From positions 2,269,591 through 2,333,590 of the forward strand of contig JABACO010000002.1 of the NCBI GenBank assembly GCA_013339895.1: DNA of 64,000 nt, written 5' to 3'. The translations under genes and the position numbers were made by a program. The stretch is from Ephydatia muelleri. Taxonomy: Eukaryota > Porifera > Demospongiae > Spongillida > Spongillidae. The notes beneath the pieces were generated by a model. That model did no database searches. It was not told the DNA's origin and worked only from the letters and a program-made list of their open reading frames with translations. The first letter of the stretch is position 1; every line of letters begins with the position of its first letter. This document shows positions 1 to 12,719 of this stretch, in pieces.

Positions 1-41
<41 letters not shown>

Positions 42-98
42 CACACACACACACGCACACACACACACACGCACACACACGCACACGCACACACACTT
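1..98. repeat. (AC)n microsatellite
   Basis: Nearly pure AC dinucleotide repeat with scattered GC interruptions. It runs into the window edge, so its true length is unknown. Confidence 0.95.
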
Positions 99-1478
99 GC
101 ATTGTAGCTTTTTCCTCCTTACTTACACACCTAGATCAGTTATAAGGGTATACACTTACACTGGTACATGCATTACGTCACAAGCACCATACGTATACAT
201 GCACCATACAGTAAAAGCATACACATGTGTTGGAGGCAAAATATACAGTTTTTACAATTTATTCGCAATACATAATCGATATGCTACTGCTAAACTATAC
301 TACAACAGCGTAATACATTATTTCTAATAAATGCTCCCTTTGTGAAGGGCACTATTATTACACCCGATTCGAACCTAACTAATCACAGAATTACACTGTC
401 AACACATCGATATCGAGTACGTGGATGGAACCACACAACTACGCTTAAAGTTTCTCACCTCGAATCTGCAAAATAATAGTGTTGCTGTTGTGTTAGTTTG
501 ATAACTGGAGGTGTCGCATGTACATGTACATGTGATCCATTTGGCTGCTGGTTTGTTTCTCAGACACTCGATTCAGCTACGTGTAGGCCTATAGGATCCG
601 CTAACATAAAAATTTGATATACGAAGTGTTGCCAGCGTACGTAGATATCTGAGCAGCCGGTCGAGGTATATGCAGCCTACACTATCATATTCTAATTTGA
701 AGACAACGATCAGTCTACTCGGTGACAGACTCGAAGCTTTTAGTATTCCATGTAGTTATGTTTATACGCTCATTTCCCCCTGTCTACCCCGCCCCCTGGC
801 CCACCTCGCCCTCTGCCTCGACTCCACCCTCGCAGAATTGCCCTAGATGGGCGTGTCCAAGTTAGAGGTCTCACGTTAGCTAATATCTATGGCAACCCAT
901 AGAAACGCCAATTAAAAATGGCGCCTTATTGCACCAAAACCCATTTACTATTTTTAAAAATGGTCCCCAAATTCTTCACGACAACATTCACTTTTTTTCA
1001 TATATTATATTATTTGGATAGTTTTAGAATAGTTTTAGAGGGTGGCAAAAGTTCTAACCCCCTCTGTTCATTAGTTATAACTAATGGAATATCTTAATTA
1101 GCATGATTTTTTTCCATTTTGTGTACAAGTCTATGGAATATCATATTTTCAGAAATGGTCCCAGAATTTTGGACGGTATGAGATACAAAATTTGAAATTG
1201 CCTACATTTGAACATCATTTAGAGTAGTATTAGTGGGTAGCAAAAGTAGCAGGTCCGTTATTTAATTAAATAATAATCAAGTTTGTAAAAACGCCATACA
1301 TTCTCTATGGAACGTACCGCGGAATGGAAATCCAAAAATTTACAAACCGCAATTTTCGTGACCGTGCATTTCTCCATATGTAAACAAATAGAATCGTTTA
1401 GAATCTGTTTTAGAGTAGAGTTGGCAGACAACCTATCTAAAACATTGCAAGGCTCATCTGTGTGATGGCCAAAGTGTT
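99..1478. other. Non-coding stretch, no gene seen
   Basis: AT-rich sequence without a convincing coding exon. A GGTTCGAATC-like box lies on the minus strand near 365-376, but no tRNA cloverleaf or matching A box could be built around it. Confidence 0.6.
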
Positions 1479-1853
1479 ATGAAAATGACACTAACAACTC
1501 AACAGACCATGAGGTCAGATGAATCTTTCATTGCCTTCTGGAAATCCGTGAATAGGAAAAGAGAGCACTGTGGGTCAAAGAACCAACTCTTCATCGCCAG
1601 CAAAAGGCACCTAGGAAACTTGAAGTGGGACCCTCAATTCCCAAGATACGAATATCAATTATTTGAAAACGTTTACAGGAAGACATACTGCGAGGTCTTA
1701 GATCATGTAATGAACGCAATAGCGCACTGCTTTGATCAAGATGCTGTGCAAATCAGAAGAACTGCTTCTCAATGCCATGTCTAAGTTAGAAGACTACAGT
1801 GCTGTTTTGCAGTTGTACACTGACGACTTTAACCAAGAACATTTTGTCATCTA
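1479..1853 (+). pseudogene. hAT/ZMYM1-like transposase fragment, frameshifted
   Basis: The frame opens with residues typical of the middle of ZMYM1/DUF4371 hAT transposases (FWKSVNRKR, then a YCEVLDHVMNAI.HCFDQD segment). After about position 1750 the homology continues in another frame (EELLLNAMSKLEDYS, then LYTDDFNQEHF) up to a stop near 1853. Only about 120 residues of a much longer family protein are present, with no DDE core, so this is a dead fragment. The family assignment rests on recognised conserved wording, not on a search. Confidence 0.6.
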
Positions 1854-2299
1854 GCTTTCCATAGGCAGCTGATAAAGAGTATCTGAAGAATGAGACCCAG
1901 TATGCCAAGAGGAAACTGCATCAATGCAATACCTACTGTGCAGGAGATACTGTTACAGTACGGGTACCCAAAAATGAGCGGTCACTGTGCTGTGTTAATG
2001 AAGTTAGATATTATCTTTACTAGCTACAGTAAGTTACTTGTGAATTTTGTATGTAAATGTAGTTATTTGAAACTCTCTGGACATGGGTTGTGTCTAGAGG
2101 TTTAAAAAATTACTGCTTTGAGTTACAAATTTGGAGTGCATGTATATGGGGTACTAAATTTTTCACTGCAGAGATATTATATCTGCGAGCTAATGCCATT
2201 TAAGGGGTCTGTACCATTTCCATATAATAAGGACCATTCCAAACCTCCTACCATAACAGTGAGAGAAGCTGCTCAGACAGGAGAGACAAGCTGAAATGT

Positions 2300-3208
2300 A
2301 TCTGTAAGAAAGGTTGTAAAGATAAACATTGTGCTTGTTAGAGCTGCTGGATTTAATTGCAACAGTCATTGCCACCAGAAATCCAAATCATGCGCCAATC
2401 AAATGCAGTCAAACTGTACAATAACTGGCATCACAAAACGTGAACAATCTACCAATAAAAAGGCCTACAAAACACAACCAAAAAGTGGAAAGGTTCCTGC
2501 AAAGAAAGCTACAGCTACATCTGATGAAAAACTAGATGTAGCTGTGAAACAAGGTAAATGGTTTGGAGATGCCCACCTAAATGAAGCTATGAAAATGATT
2601 CAGAGCCAGTTCCCATCTTTGGCAGGATTTCACAACAGTTTATTAGGTCAGAACCTTTCCTTCCCAGTAACTAATGAAGCATTCGTTCAAATACTTCATG
2701 TTGAAGGAAATCACTGGATTGCAATCGAACAAATCTCATCTGATTGTGTAAATACTTATGACAGTGTGCACAGTTCAGTATCTACTGACACAAATCTGCA
2801 AATAACTTCCTTGCTTCGCACTGGTAATGAACGAATAACATTGAAAATCCAAAAGGTGCAATTTCAAAAAAGAGCTTCTGACTTTAGCGCATAGGCTATA
2901 GCATTTGCTACTGATTTGGCTAATGGCAACAACCCAGCTAGTCGTGAATATGAACAGACAAAGTTACGGTCACATTTTCTTCAATGCTTGTCTAAAAAAC
3001 AGATTGTACCATTTCCATCGAAGCCAATAAAGCCATGCAGGAAAGCCCAAATCAGAGCACATGTCGTATATCAGCTGAAGCTGATATACACATGGCCCAG
3101 TGTACCATATGCAAGGAGTGGTATCACAAGTCCTGTGAACATATTTCTGATGCAGTATTTAGAGATCCAAATTGTGACTGGAAATGCACTATGTGTGTCA
3201 AAGGATGA
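2300..3208 (+). pseudogene. Transposon-type protein with CXC motif, C48/Ulp1-like peptidase and PHD-like finger, broken
   Basis: Three recognisable blocks follow each other. A cysteine-rich CXC-like motif (CKKGCKDKHCAC, then FNCNSHCH) lies at 2300-2410. An Ulp1/C48-like domain lies at about 2530-2960: WFGDAHLNEAM, ILHVEGNHWIAI with its catalytic-type His, YDSVHSS, then ASD. A PHD-like C-x2-C...W-x2-H...C-x2-C finger lies at 3080-3208. The blocks are separated by a frame change near 2325, an in-frame TAG at about 2892, and another frame change before the finger. Where the family has a catalytic Cys after GASD, this copy reads Phe-Ser. Proteins of this build are common in invertebrate transposons, but I cannot name the superfamily. 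It is degenerate. Confidence 0.6.
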
Positions 3209-3227
3209 ACTGAATCACTACAATGTG

Positions 3228-3815
3228 CTGTATTCCCTCCTCCCCCTCTCTCCATCACCTTCCTCCTCTCATCACCTTCCTCCCCTCTCTTCATCACCTT
3301 CCTCTCCCCTCTCCTCCATCACCTTCCTCCCCCTCTCCTCCATCACCTTCCTCCCCCTCTCTCCATCACCTTCTCCCCTCTCCATCCTTCTCCTCCATCA
3401 CCTTTTCCCCCTCTCTCCATCACCTTCCTCCCCCTCTCTCCATCACCTTCCTCCCCTCTCTCCATCACCTTCCTCCCCCTCTCTCCAATCACTGCCTCTC
3501 TCCATACCTCCCCTATCTCCATCACCTCCCCCTCTCTCCATCACCTTTCTCTCTCCATCACCTCCCTTCTCTCATCACCTCCCCTCTCTCCATCACCTCC
3601 CTCTCTCCATCACCTCCCCTCTCTCCATCACCTCCCTCTCTCCATCACCTTCCCTCCTTCCATCGCACTCCCCTCTCTCCATCACATCCCTCTCTCCATC
3701 ACCTCCCCTCTCTCCATCACCCTCCCCTCTCTCCATCACCTTCCCTCTCTCCATCGCCTCCCCTCTCTCCATCACCTCCCCTCTTCATCATTTCCCCTCT
3801 TTTCATCACCTCTCA
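3228..3815. repeat. TCTCCATCACCTTCC-type minisatellite
   Basis: About 590 bp of tandem, imperfect units built on TCTCCATCACC followed by TTCCTCCCC or TCCC. The array has no stops in several frames on both strands, which creates long low-complexity Ser/Pro/His reading frames that are not genes. Confidence 0.9.
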
Positions 3816-4143
3816 GACTTTTTTAAAATAGCGTTTCTGCACTAGCAACTGCAAACCAGTAAGATGAGTCTTCAATGGCGATCTGTATTGATTAATTAAA
3901 TGCATTGACCACAATGTGGTTGATCTGGTTTGCCAGTGCTAGTACAGAAACGTTTTAAGAAATGTAATGTAGGACCTCACTATGTACAGCAGCATTCAAA
4001 ACAAGAGCCACACTAAAACACATTTCAAGATAGATCTCCAAACATCTAGCAGCTCTTTCACACTCGTACACATGCAACGAATACACTGCAATCATGATCA
4101 TTTGTCCTTGCAACAGCTCTCTTCCCTTCTTCCCCACACTGTC
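3816..4143. other. Non-coding; 3' flank of the regucalcin gene
   Basis: No coding sequence recognised. It lies immediately downstream of the minus-strand regucalcin stop codon and presumably holds its 3' UTR. No canonical AATAAA was identified on the minus strand. Confidence 0.5.
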
Positions 4144-6762
4144 TCATACCATCGACTTCACCGCCCACTTGAAGGGCGACGGGGGAACCCCCTTTGCACC
4201 AAAGGGGACTTCCCTCACCACAAAAACGGCCCCTGACAGCGGGAACTCGCTCAGCTCCTCCTCCCCAGCCCCCACACGGGCGGTCGTGACAAACATCCAC
4301 CCGAAGTCTGGACCCCCGAAGCAGCACGACGTCGTGCGACGGGCTGGGAACTCGATCTTGGCCAACAGCTCTCCCGTGGCTGGGTCCCAGCAGGACACGG
4401 CGGCTCCGAAAAACCCCGCCACCCACAACCTACCCTCGCTGTCCGTGCACATGCCGTCCGGGATGCCCACCCCCTTGTCGTGGAAGTCCACCAAGATCTG
4501 CCTGTTGGTGAGGCAGCCGCTTGCGTCGTCAAAGTCGAATGACCACAGCTTCCTTGGGCCGCTATCAATGTAGTACATCTTGGTGTTGCCCGGACTCCAG
4601 GCCATTCCATTCGAGACGCACACATCGGTGACCTTTCGGGTTAGCGTGTGTGTGACTGGGGGAGGGGAGGGTAAGGGAGGGAAAAAGGAGGTGATATAAA
4701 AATAAAAGTGTACAGCGCTGGAAGTATACATGCCTGCCTGTACAAGTATGCGAACATGTGTACGTCTGTGTGCATGTGTGTATGTACGTATATGTGTGCG
4801 TATGAAGCTGCATGTTTGTACACGAGTTTGCCATGGTGACGAGGTCATAATGGACACCATGACAATGGGATAAAGAAAACAACCATCCAGATGGGACAAG
4901 GTGTACCTCCATCATAGCAGTACAGACTTCCTTCGCTGGACACAGGTTCCCCTGGAGACTTCTCATAACCCATAGTGCCACACCAGAGCCTCCCCCTGGC
5001 ATCACACTTGCCGTCGTTCATCCTGTTCTTTGAGTAGTCCTGGTCTGCCAGGGCCAGCTGGTGCTGTGTCTCTCCTGAAATGGAGGGAGGAGTGGTCCCA
5101 TGATGGTGTGCTACTCACTGGGAAAGAGGGGTCACTAAAGGGTATTACTTGTCGTTGATTAGGTCAGGTAAATTTAGGTCAGCACCATTACCATATGTCA
5201 AGAGTACTTTGGACTGGGGAAGGGTGGGTGGAGAGAGAGAGGGTGGGAAGGAGGGAGGGAGAGAGAGTGGGAGTAGAGGGTGGGAGGGAGGGAGGAGACA
5301 GGGACGAAGAGAGGGAGGGAGAGAGAGTGTGCGCTTGTCGATAGTCAGTCAGACACACACACACAGTCCTGAGCCACAAGAGGGCTGAACACTGCTATCG
5401 TGACACATCTATCGCTGCCTCAAAGTGGACTACACTCACATGATCCCAATACCTCAGCTTGTGATCACATGATCCCAGCCAGACACAGGTGGGACAAACC
5501 AACATGTAATTTAGCACTTATTTTAAGCATGGCAGGAGATTGCTTGCCTTACAAGACTTATAGAAGTAGTTCTATATACTTTGTACTATGGATGAAGCAT
5601 CCAGTGTGATACTGCACACTCAAGTGACTTGATGCTGCTTGGGTGCTATGACTCTCAAATCTCGTGGTGGGGTTGAATGCAAACCTCGTTGAAAAGCACA
5701 GACTAACTGGTCACCACAAATGGTTCAGAACTGTTTGACCATATTAGTGGAGGTGATCAAAGGCTATACATGCATTGGGCATCATCCGGAACGAATCGTA
5801 CATACGATGAGGTGATCGCCATACCCAGGTGGCAGGTTATAATCTACACGGATAGTTCACACGTGGCTTGGTCACAGCAGATGACCAACTTAACTACCTA
5901 GCAACTGCACTGTTTGATCAAAGCAGTCATATGTGTTGGAACAGAAAGAAAAAATTTTTGACATAATTAGAATGGATGTGGGAAATTAAGCAGAGATTCA
6001 GGAATATGGTATTGATACACAATACCAAATCAAGACCCAAATATTCAAGTGTCATGGGTATGACAAATGTACAATGACCAAAGATTTAAATGGGTGCCTT
6101 CAGTAGGTAGTGTCATTTTGTGCCTGCAAACAAAGTTAGTTCTAAGAACTAAACTAGTGCCTGCTAGTCATAACAATCAATAAGGTCTGTACACACAGAG
6201 AAGGTAATGTCACCAGAATTATTCATTGAATCAAAACAATACGAGATGATGGACAGACTATACTAAGGTGGTTGCAGAATGCAAGCCAGGCAGGAATATG
6301 ACAATAGATAAATCCCTGTGTGTGAATGTCCCTTAAAGCCTCTCAGCACCTCTCATGCCGAGCCAGAGCTAAACTAAGTGCTCACGTGACATAAACGACA
6401 AACAAGTGGACAGAAACTTAACCAGTCTGCCGGTCCACGATGCACACCTTCCTCCCGACCAGGGCGACCATTTGGCTCGCCGATCCTTCCATCGGTATGG
6501 CGGATCCAACGTTTTCCGGCAGAGAAATTGATCTGTGAGCACGGAGGACGAGGATTTCGTTCGAACCGTTGTCACACGATGGAGCTATTGGCCAGCCGTA
6601 CCTTGTGTGCTTGCTGTCGACGTTGGTGAAGTTGACCGTATTGTTCAAAATGTCTACCCAGATCAGCTCATTAGTGATGCCGTCGTAGAATGGCCCCTCT
6701 GCGAGAATGGCCTGACGGTTACAGAACACCTCGACTGCACTGCCACCCACGCTCGCGCTCAT
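4144..6762 (-). CDS. RGN: Regucalcin / SMP-30 gluconolactonase family protein (3 exons)
   Basis: Six-bladed beta-propeller metal-dependent lactonase (SMP-30/regucalcin family), cytosolic. On the minus strand the exons are 6423-6762, 4907-5074 and 4144-4655. Both introns are GT-AG and phase 1, and the total is 1020 nt, giving 339 residues. The expected ligands are present: Glu22 (AEGPFYD), Asn133 in RMNDGK, Asn185 in VSNGMAW and Asp236 in IPDGM. Hallmarks YYIDS and TTSCCFGG are also present. The family is usually about 300 residues; the excess is mainly N-terminal and in the loop after GTMGYEKSP. The start ATG at 6760-6762 opens directly onto the first propeller strand. Intron 1 contains a GGGAGG-rich tract at about 5210-5335. 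NDST lies head-to-head upstream. Family confidence is high; whether the enzyme's substrate is gulonolactone cannot be told. Confidence 0.93.
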
Positions 6763-7375
6763 CTCGCTTCAATAAGGGAGGCCGGGCCGAAAACTTGACT
6801 TCACGTGAGCTACTGCTCTAATGACATAATGCCGCAGGGCTCTGTTGCCCAATTACAGATCTCAGCAATAATTAGCAACTTGATCTGCGTGTCCGGAGAT
6901 GCTAGCTCAAGCGTCATTGACGAAAGCAACGTTGGCGCAACGTTCAGCTAATGTCACATTGACGGTGGCTGAGAGGGCGAAGAGGGGCGGAGTGGGAGAG
7001 GAAAGTGTATTGTCTCGATAATCTAGTAGGCCTCTTTTAACTCGTAATGTTGGGTCTGGGTACGAGACTACAAAAAGGACTGAATAGCAGCCTTATATGG
7101 CGCATTTGCACCACAGTTATGTAATTCTGTAATACCTGTACATGTAGGTGTACATGCTGGAAACTGCATAAGTGTTTAAATGTCTATCAACTCCGCCCAC
7201 TCATAGTATTTTAACTCCAATCTATGATTTGATACTCTGCAGATAGTACTCTTATTCCTAATATCTATGGCAGAACTCTACCAGTGTAACTCTACGAACT
7301 CGTACAGTCCTGTTGAAGCGTGTATTGTATGACGCCTACGGTCGTGCTGCAGCTGCTATCCGCGTTGTTCCAATT
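6763..7375. promoter_or_regulatory. Divergent intergenic region (regucalcin / NDST)
   Basis: Only about 610 bp separate the regucalcin ATG (minus) from the NDST ATG (plus), so both promoters must lie in or overlap this segment unless upstream non-coding exons exist. CACGTG-type E-box sequence occurs near 6792. No firm TATA box was assigned. Confidence 0.5.
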
Positions 7376-10300
7376 ATGCCCCACCATTTCCTAGTCGGCG
7401 TCAACCAAAGCCGTAGATTGTTCGTGGCAGTCCTGTTAGCGAGTGTGTTCGGAATAGGCGTGTACCATACGACCCTCAGTAGTTTCTGGCAGCAAGAAGA
7501 GGCTGCCATCGCTCCTCGATTCCACACGGCTCCACACCAAGTCCCTCCCTCCCTCCCAATCACCTCGGCCCTATCTCTACTCAGTCGCACAACCAACAAC
7601 TCGAACGCTACTGAGGCCACAGTGCTTCTTGTCTACGACAGCGTCAATGCCAAGCTTCTTGCGGAAGGCGTTCGCACGTTTCTGCAGGCCCACAGAGTAC
7701 CCTTTGTCTATCACAGCCACGGCTACACGTCCACGGCCCGCTTGCGATGGGTGGCGTCTGGGAACGGAACCGCTCGGGGACTGTACGGCCTTCTGGTCGT
7801 AGTCGACTCCATCTCCTTCTTCTCTCGATGGACCGCGCAAGAGAGGCGGACGTATACGGACTACTGCAAGCGCTTCGGAGTCAGTGCTATATTTCTGACG
7901 AATACGAACGGCCGCTTGAAGAAGAGAATACACCGTGGAAACGACACGCTGGGATTCCGCATCTCGTCCCCAGACAGCGTCAGTGTTACCGCCAGCGTTG
8001 AATTCAACCACACTAAGCCCGGAGTCGTATTGAGTCACGTGCCGAGGGGCGTGGCCTGGTTCGCGTTTGCTCCGCCCCCTTCCGGCACCCAAGTGTGGGC
8101 GTGGGCCGTTCGTTCCAAGATGGTGAGGCCAGTGGTATTAGTGACTCGGGAGGAGGAGGGGATGGTGTCTGCTTACTTTGGGATGCCATTTGACCTGTGG
8201 CTGACCAAGCTGCTCTTTCTGGATGCTCTTAGTCTCCTCCCCGATCCTCTGGTTCCTGTGCTGAGGTATGGGAGGGAGAGGCTGGTGATGGTAGATGTTG
8301 ATGACATATTTGTTGGCAATCAAGACATGCGACTGCACAAGGATGATGTGGAGGTGAGTGTGTAGTATGTGGAGGTCAGTGTGTAGTGTGTGGAGGTCAG
8401 TGTGTAGTGTGTGGAGGTCAGTGTGTAATGTGTGTAGTGAGTGTGTATTGTGTAGTGTGTGGAGGTGAGTGTGTAGTGTGTGGAGGTCAGTGTTTAATGT
8501 GTGTAGTGAGTGTGTAATGTGTGTAGTGAGTAGAGGTGAGTGTGTAGTGTGTGGAGGTCAGTGTGTAGTGTGTGGAGGTCAGTGTGTAATGTGTGTAGTT
8601 AGTGTGTAATGTGTGTAGTGAGTGTGTATTGTGTAGTGTGTAGAAGTGCGTGTAGTGTGAGGTGGTGAGTGTGTAGTGTGTGGAGGTGTGTGTGTGGTGA
8701 GTGTAGTGTGTGTTGAATGTGTAGTGTGAGGTGCGTGTGTAGAGTGAGGAGTGTGTATGTATAGTGTGCGAGGTGAGTGTGTTGTGTGAAGTGAGTGTAG
8801 TGTGAGGTGAGTGTGTAGTGTGAGGTGTGAGGTGAGTGTGAGGTGAGTGTGTAGTGTGAGGTGTGAGGTGAGTGTGTAGTGAGGTGAGTGTATAGAGTGA
8901 GGTGAGTGTATAGAGTGATGTGAGTGTATAGAGTGATGTGAGTGTATAGAGTGAGGTGAGTGTATAGAGTGAGGTGAGTGTATAGAGTGAGGTGAGTGTA
9001 TAGAGTAGGTGAGTGTATAGAGTGAGGTGAGTGTATAGAGTGAGGTGAGGTGATAGAGTGAGGTGGTGTATAGAGTGAGAGGGTGTGTAGAGTGAGGTGA
9101 GTGTATAGAGTGAGGTGAGTGTATAGAGTGAGGTGAGTGTATAGAGTGAGGTGAGTGTATAGAGTGAGGTGAGTGTATAGAGTGAGATGGGTGTGTAGAG
9201 TGAGGTGAGTGTGTAGAGTGAGGTGAGTGTATAGAGTGAGGTGAGTGTATAGAGTGAGATGGGTGTGTAGAGTGAGGTGAGTGTATAGAGTGAGGTGAGT
9301 ATAGAGTGAGATGGGTGTGTAGAGTGAGATGGGTGTGTAGAGTGAGATGAGTGTGTAGAGTGAGGTGAGTGTGAGTGTGTAGTAGAGGAGATGGGTGTGT
9401 AGAGTGAGATGGGTGTGTAGAGATGGGTGTGTGTAGAGTGAGGGAGTGTGTAGAGTGAGATGGGTGTGTAGAGTGAGGTGAGTGTATAGAGTGAGATGGG
9501 TGTGTAGAGTGAGGTGAGTGTGTAGAGTGAGGTGAGTGTGTAGAGTGAGAGAGTGTGTAGAGTGAGATGAGTGTGTAGAGTGAGATGGGGTGGTAGAGTG
9601 AGGTGAGTGTATAGAGTGAGATGGGTGTGTAGAGTGAGGTAAGTGTATAGAGTGAGATGGGTGTGTAGAGTGAGGTGAGTGTATAGAGTGAGGTGAGTGT
9701 ATAGAGTGAGGTGAGTGTATAGAGTGAGGTGAGTGTATAGAGTGAGATGGGGTTGTAGAGTGAGGTGAGTGTATGAGTGAGGTGAGGTATAGAGTGAGGT
9801 GAGTGTATAGAGTGAGGTGAGTGTATAGAGTGAGGTGAGTGTATAGAGTGAGGTAAGTGTATAGAGTGAGATGGGTGTGTAGAGTGAGGTGAGTGTATAG
9901 AGTGAGGTGGTGTTGGTGCGTGGGTGTGTAGCGTGCGTGGGTGTGTAGATGAGGTGAGTGTCTAGAGTGAGATGGGGTGTAGCTGAGGTGGTGTTATGCG
10001 GTGTCGTGTTAGAGTTCGGGCTGCTAGAGTGAGTGGGTTGTAGCGCGGGTGAGTGTACTGTATAGAGTGAGGTGCGTCTCGCGTGAGTAGGTGTGTGAGT
10101 GAGTGGGTGCGTCGCGTGAGTGAGTGTGTAGAGTGCGGTGCGTGTGTCGGTGATGGGTGTGTAGATGGTGGGTGTAGAGGTTCGTGCGTGTGTGCGTGAG
10201 TGGGGTGTGTAGAGGGAGGTGCGTGTATAGGTGGTGCGTGTTCTAGAGTGAGATGGGTGTGTAGAGTGGAGGGTTGTGAGTGAGATGAGTGTGTAGAGTG

Positions 10301-12620
10301 AGGTGAGTGTGTAGAAAGTGAGATGGGTGTTAGAGTGAGTGGCTGTGTAGAGTGAGTAATGCTGCATACTATAGTGCAGAGGGTGTGTTGGCCACATTTT
10401 TGTCACGTTATTTGAGACCAGTTCTATTTAATGCACCTTCATCATCTTCCTCCTCTATATTCCCTCTCGTCCTCCTCCTTGGGATCACCAGGCAATGGTG
10501 GGTGTCCAAGAGCGTCTTGGCAGCTATGTCCCGGGGTTCACGTTCAACCTGGGGTTTAGTGGGGGTCTCTTCTCCCGCGGGGACCCTCTGGAGGTGGAGG
10601 GCAGCCAGGAGATAGTCAGAGTAGCTGAGAAGTTTTGGTGGTTTGAGCACATGTACAAGCACCAAAAGCCTCACCTGGGCACAGAGGAACAACTGATCGA
10701 AAACATCACTCAGAATATAGCCTTTGCCAGGGTGAGGGGCGTAGTCTTGAGTGGGCTGGGCTGAGGGTGTGGTCATGAGGGGGTTATGTTGAGGGTGTGG
10801 TCTTGAGTGGGCTGGGTTGAGGGGTGTGGTGTGACGATTTGTTCTGATTAGTTCCACATTTCATTTATTGTGCAATATGTGTCATAGCATTATGCAATAA
10901 AATCTCATTAGTAATGAGGTTTCATTACAAATTATATTGCTCTGGATGTCATGGAGCCCGCATTATGTGGAACTCATCAGCAATAAGGCAGCTCTTGTTT
11001 TCTTGCAATCCTGCATCCCATATCACTTTCTCAATAGGGAAATTTGTAAACATGTGCTTTGTCTGTATTAGCTTTAAGAGTATTGGTGTTGTGCAAAATG
11101 TGGTCCATGATGAAGTCCTCATGAAGAACAAGACAAGTGAAGGTTTTTAATCCAAAAGCATTGTGGTTTGGTAGAGTCCATAGGCTTTGGCATTGAGTGG
11201 AGATGTCCATGTTTCAAGTGGCTATTATTCGTGTCAATGTTTCTTTCAACGGTGATGTCATCATGATGTAAGCATGGGAACTGTATTTGGGCTGAGAAGT
11301 TTGAACTGGGGATGAGGGGGAACAGATTACAGTAGCAGCTCACATGTAAGGAAAATAAGACTTTGCATCTTATACATAAGAAATGTTTCTGTGCATGTAC
11401 ATGTACAGTGTAGATGACCTATTGCCACTAATCAAAAGGTAGCTAGGCAGGACATTATGTTATCTGTGGTCACCACATGATGCTGATTGGTTGTTATGTG
11501 GAAGTAATTTTCTTGTTGGTAACCATAGTGATTCACCACATAGACCACAGTTCTTGGGTGGAGGGAAGGGGGAAAGGGAGGGAGGTATACTTTTGAGGGA
11601 GTGACCTTGGTGTTTGGTAAAAAGGGAAAGGGGAGGGAAGGGGAGGAATTAACCCTTCCCCTCCCACCATTGATGTCTCCACTTCCCTCTCCATATGTGC
11701 AGCAATATGGCATACCGGCCTTTGCCAACGGCTACAGCATAGCCCCCCACCACTCTGGTGTGTACCCTGTGCACCCACCTCTGTACAGCGCCTGGAAGAA
11801 GACCTACAATGTCTCTGTCACCAGCACACTGGAGTACCCTCACCGAAGCCCAGCCCACATGAGGAGGGGCTTCGTCCACCAGGAGATCATGGTGAGTTGC
11901 AACATGGAGGATGGATGGGAGGAGGGATGGGATGGAGAGGAGGGATGGGGGGATGGGGTGGGGAGGTGGGATGGGAGGGAAGCAGAGATTGGGAGGGGAT
12001 TAACTCTTTCAGAGCCCTATTGCGCTGCAGGTGTTATACATGTACAGAAATTCTGTTTATCTAAACCGTTAACACTTTTTTATTGACAACACATTTAAAA
12101 AGTTGTTTCCTGATCATATTAGCATAAGTTGTTTGCAAACAACATTTTCCTGAAACGCAGAAACGCTTATTTCGCACTACATGTACATGTGTGACGGCAA
12201 TAATTGGCTTCGCCCACAGAAGAGTTAAAGATTAAGAAGGGATGGAGATTGGGGGTGGAGATGGGAGCATCTGTCCTGTCAAGCAGTGATATGTAAACTG
12301 GAGTTACAGTATACCTCTACTTGAGAATAGTGACATAAGGGAGAAGGTTTTTTTTTCAATCTCCTGTTACTTTATTGTATACAACACTGCTATACATTTC
12401 AACATACCACTGATATGGCCTGCATGTTGTAGCTGTGTTTAACCCTTTGACTCCTTGTTTGCAGGTGCTGCCTCGACAGACATGCAAGCTATTCTCGTAT
12501 CACTATTCCCTTGAGTCTTACCAGGGAGGCTTGAAGAGCTTGATTGCATCTGCTGAAGGAGGGGAAGTGTTTGAGACCTTGTTGCACAACCCTGTGAGCC
12601 CCTCCCCTGTTCATTGTGTG

Positions 12621-12719
<99 letters not shown>

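Noticed and set aside
350..430. Possible tRNA or tRNA-derived SINE on the minus strand
   Set aside because: A B-box-like GGTTCGAATC is present but no A box or foldable cloverleaf.
2916..3845. Long Ser/Pro/His-rich reading frames (plus strand) over the TCC repeat
   Set aside because: Only the first part is transposon protein; the rest is minisatellite translation, open in several frames at once.
7313..7375. In-frame extension of NDST upstream of the chosen ATG
   Set aside because: No ATG in this stretch; the ATG at 7376 places the signal anchor at the expected distance.
8487..10406. 639-residue minus-strand reading frame rich in SLYTLT repeats
   Set aside because: Purely the translation of the 18-bp minisatellite; a period divisible by three keeps any stop-free frame open.
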